From Bacillota bacterium (lineage in GTDB: Bacteria > Bacillota_A > Clostridia > DSM-8532): DNA of 6,861 nt. This document shows positions 5,772 through 6,861 of this stretch, piece after piece; position 1 is the first letter of the stretch, and every line of letters begins with the position of its first letter. The notes below the pieces were generated by a model. It saw only the letters and a list, made by a program, of their open reading frames with translations, had not been told where the DNA came from and did no database searches. The position numbers and the translations under genes are program-made. Location: NCBI GenBank assembly GCA_023424865.1, contig JAFADM010000516.1, forward strand, positions 1-6,861. The letters are read 5' to 3'.

Positions 5772-5787
5772 TGTTGTAAATACAACA
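5772..5787. promoter_or_regulatory. 16-bp palindrome upstream of the DUF1858/DUF438 operon
   Basis: TGTTGTA (5772-5778) and TACAACA (5781-5787) form a perfect 7-2-7 dyad. Its centre (5779.5) lies 41.5 bp before a start site predicted at 5821 from the -10 TAGAAT at 5809-5814. That -10 has no recognisable -35 (CATACA at the expected place). This is the geometry of an activator of the CRP/FNR class at a class II promoter. The motif (TGTTG-N6-CAACA) is not an exact match to CRP, FNR or Rex sites that I know. Confidence 0.5.
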
Positions 5788-5820
5788 TACATGCCGGTTC
5801 TCCTTAAGTAGAATGAAACT

Positions 5821-5846
5821 ATAAAAGCGCTTTTATATAAAAGCGC
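5821..5846. repeat. compound palindrome / alternating repeat in the operon leader
   Basis: ATAAAAGCGC occurs at 5821-5830 and again at 5837-5846, with its reverse complement GCGCTTTTAT at 5827-5836 overlapping between them. The result is two overlapping perfect palindromes, 16 bp (5821-5836) and 20 bp (5827-5846). In DNA this could bind two dimers side by side; in RNA the middle arm could pair with either flank, giving alternative hairpins 24 nt before the ribosome site of the DUF1858 gene. It also overlaps a second possible -10, TATAAA at 5820-5825. Confidence 0.6.
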
Positions 5847-5884
5847 ATCCGGTATAGGAAATGCTTCAGAAGGAGATGGTATGA

Positions 5885-6124
5885 ATGAGTACAAAACGAA
5901 TTGATTTTACAAAAACAGTCTATGAGCTTTGGTGCGAGGATCCAGCCGTAGCAGATGTTCTGGCGGAGCTGGGCTTCACCGATATTACAAAACCAGGAAT
6001 GCTGAAAACAGCGGGCCGCTTCATGACCATTCCAAAGGGAGCAGCTTTGCGTCATGTGGATATGGAGCGGATACGAGAGGCCTTTGTACGAAAGGGCTAT
6101 GAAATAGAGGAGGGCGGGCGTTAA
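5885..6124 (+). CDS. DUF1858-domain protein
   Basis: The 79-residue soluble protein matches the DUF1858 pattern across nearly its whole length: IDFTKTVYELWCEDPAVADVLAELGF, then TDITKPGMLKTAGRFMTIPKGAALR, then VDMERIREAFVRKGYEI. It holds one cysteine (C17) and lacks the CxxC pair found in some relatives. DUF1858 is related to the N-terminal domain of the iron-sulfur repair proteins RIC/ScdA/YtfE, where it precedes a hemerythrin domain. Here the following gene supplies a hemerythrin domain, so the two products probably work together; the biochemical role is not established. AAGGAG (5870-5875) lies 9 nt before the ATG at 5885. Another ATG at 5881 is in a different frame and stops after seven codons. 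One nucleotide separates its stop from the next ATG, so the genes form an operon. Confidence 0.85.
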   Translation: MSTKRIDFTKTVYELWCEDPAVADVLAELGFTDITKPGMLKTAGRFMTIPKGAALRHVDMERIREAFVRKGYEIEEGGR

Positions 6125-6125
6125 T

Positions 6126-6861
6126 ATGAGCGAATTCATAAATAACCGGGAATTTCGGAAAAATACTATAAAAGCAATTCTTAAGGAGCTTCATGAAGGT
6201 AAACCCCTTGAAGAAGTTAAGGATCAATTTTCTAAGGCTTTCGACGGCGTTTCGGCAGAAGAAATTTCACAGGCTGAGCAGGCCTTAATTCAGGAAGGAC
6301 TGTCTGTTTCCGAAATACAAAAGCTTTGTGATGTTCATGCAGAGGTTTTCAAGGGTTCCATTGAGGAAATTCATCAAAGCAAGGATCCGTCGGATCTTCC
6401 GGGTCACCCTGCCAATACTCTGAAAAGAGAAAACCGTAAGGTCGAACAGCTTATAGAGCGTATACGAAGCCTGCTTGACGGCGGTGTGGATGAAAAGGAA
6501 GGCCAGAGTGCAGCCGAGGAATTAAAAAAGCTATACACAGGGCTTGATATACACTATAAAAAGAAAGAAAATCTCCTTTTCCCTTATCTCGAACGGTATG
6601 GCGTAACGGCACCACCCAAGGTTATGTGGGGGGTGGATGATGAAATCCGGACTCTTATAAAAGAGTTGATAAAGGATGTTGAAAAAGATCAGGAGGTTGC
6701 CCAAAAGCAGGCCGATGAAGCCTTGACCAAAGTGACGGATATGGTTTTTAAGGAGGAAAATATCCTGCTTCCCATTCTTCTTGAGAAGCTGACGGTGGAT
6801 GAGTGGAAGCAGGTTGCGGACGACAGCCCGGAATTTGGCTATTGCCTTCTTACCTATGTGG
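6126..6861 (+). CDS. DUF438 / hemerythrin-domain protein (truncated by window end)
   Basis: The visible 245 residues begin with a DUF438 domain (about 10-80): a helical region with LKELHEGKPLEEVKDQF, GVSAEEISQAEQALIQEG and the hallmark IQKLCDVHAEVFKGSIEE. A hemerythrin-like four-helix domain follows (about 92-225), with PGHPANTLKRENR (92-104, His94), the IHYKKKENLLFPYLE helix (142-156, His143), VMWGVDDEIRTLI (166-178) and FKEENILLPILLEKLT (208-223). Relatives usually continue into a C-terminal PAS domain, which would lie beyond the window. The hemerythrin fold normally carries a di-iron site for O2 or NO chemistry. Here Asp171 precedes the DEIR motif and Lys147 stands where classical hemerythrins have the HxxxE glutamate, so iron binding may be altered or follow a family-specific pattern. 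The ATG at 6126 has AGGAGG (6108-6113) 12 nt upstream, within the end of the DUF1858 gene, indicating coupled translation. Confidence 0.88.
   Translation, partial: MSEFINNREFRKNTIKAILKELHEGKPLEEVKDQFSKAFDGVSAEEISQAEQALIQEGLSVSEIQKLCDVHAEVFKGSIEEIHQSKDPSDLPGHPANTLKRENRKVEQLIERIRSLLDGGVDEKEGQSAAEELKKLYTGLDIHYKKKENLLFPYLERYGVTAPPKVMWGVDDEIRTLIKELIKDVEKDQEVAQKQADEALTKVTDMVFKEENILLPILLEKLTVDEWKQVADDSPEFGYCLLTYV

Overview
The window looks like chromosome from an anaerobic Firmicute, most likely class Clostridia. The evidence is strong purine-rich Shine-Dalgarno sites before almost every gene, near-consensus sigma-A promoters with 17-bp spacers, TTG and GTG starts, and typical clostridial families: a LytS-YhcK-type 5TM diguanylate cyclase, a small XRE regulator with a membrane partner, and a DUF1858/DUF438-hemerythrin pair. 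No rRNA, tRNA, CRISPR array, transposase or recognisable attachment site was seen. No species is claimed.

Left part (1-2770): a tandem-GNAT acetyltransferase (122-1066) is followed on the same strand by a 14-TM DHA2-type MFS drug exporter (1281-2753). The exporter has its own near-consensus promoter (TTGACA-17-TATGAT) with a dyad inside the spacer. Its leader of about 100 nt contains a possible 10-codon upstream ORF and stems that could alternately expose or hide the ribosome binding site. A hairpin terminator overlaps its 3' end.

Middle (2770-4121): a hairpin-rich intergenic stretch and a strong promoter, whose -10 overlaps a dyad, lead to a membrane diguanylate cyclase (2971-4041) with an intact GGEEF active site and no RxxD I-site. 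It converges on the minus-strand operon, and two hairpins lie between them.

Right-middle (4122-5670): the minus-strand operon is an XRE repressor (TTG start) and a four-TM membrane protein, overlapping by 8 nt. Its promoter carries a 16-bp palindrome at about +1, which is the likely autoregulatory operator. Divergent from it is a SUKH/SMI1-KNR4-like gene (4959-5528), whose predicted start site carries the same GGAAAG half-site. The three genes may therefore share control. A short membrane-protein-like ORF without a plausible start follows and may be a remnant.

Right end (5671-6861): a strong terminator is followed by an unusually patterned promoter region. A 16-bp dyad is centred about 41.5 bp upstream of one predicted start site, and a compound palindrome covers +1 to +26. 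These precede a DUF1858 protein and a DUF438-hemerythrin protein that runs off the window. The pair looks like a split counterpart of the RIC/ScdA (YtfE) architecture, which suggests a role in redox, NO or di-iron biology. The regulatory DNA before this pair and the XRE/SUKH divergent promoter are the most interesting parts of the window. Nothing here proves a new system.
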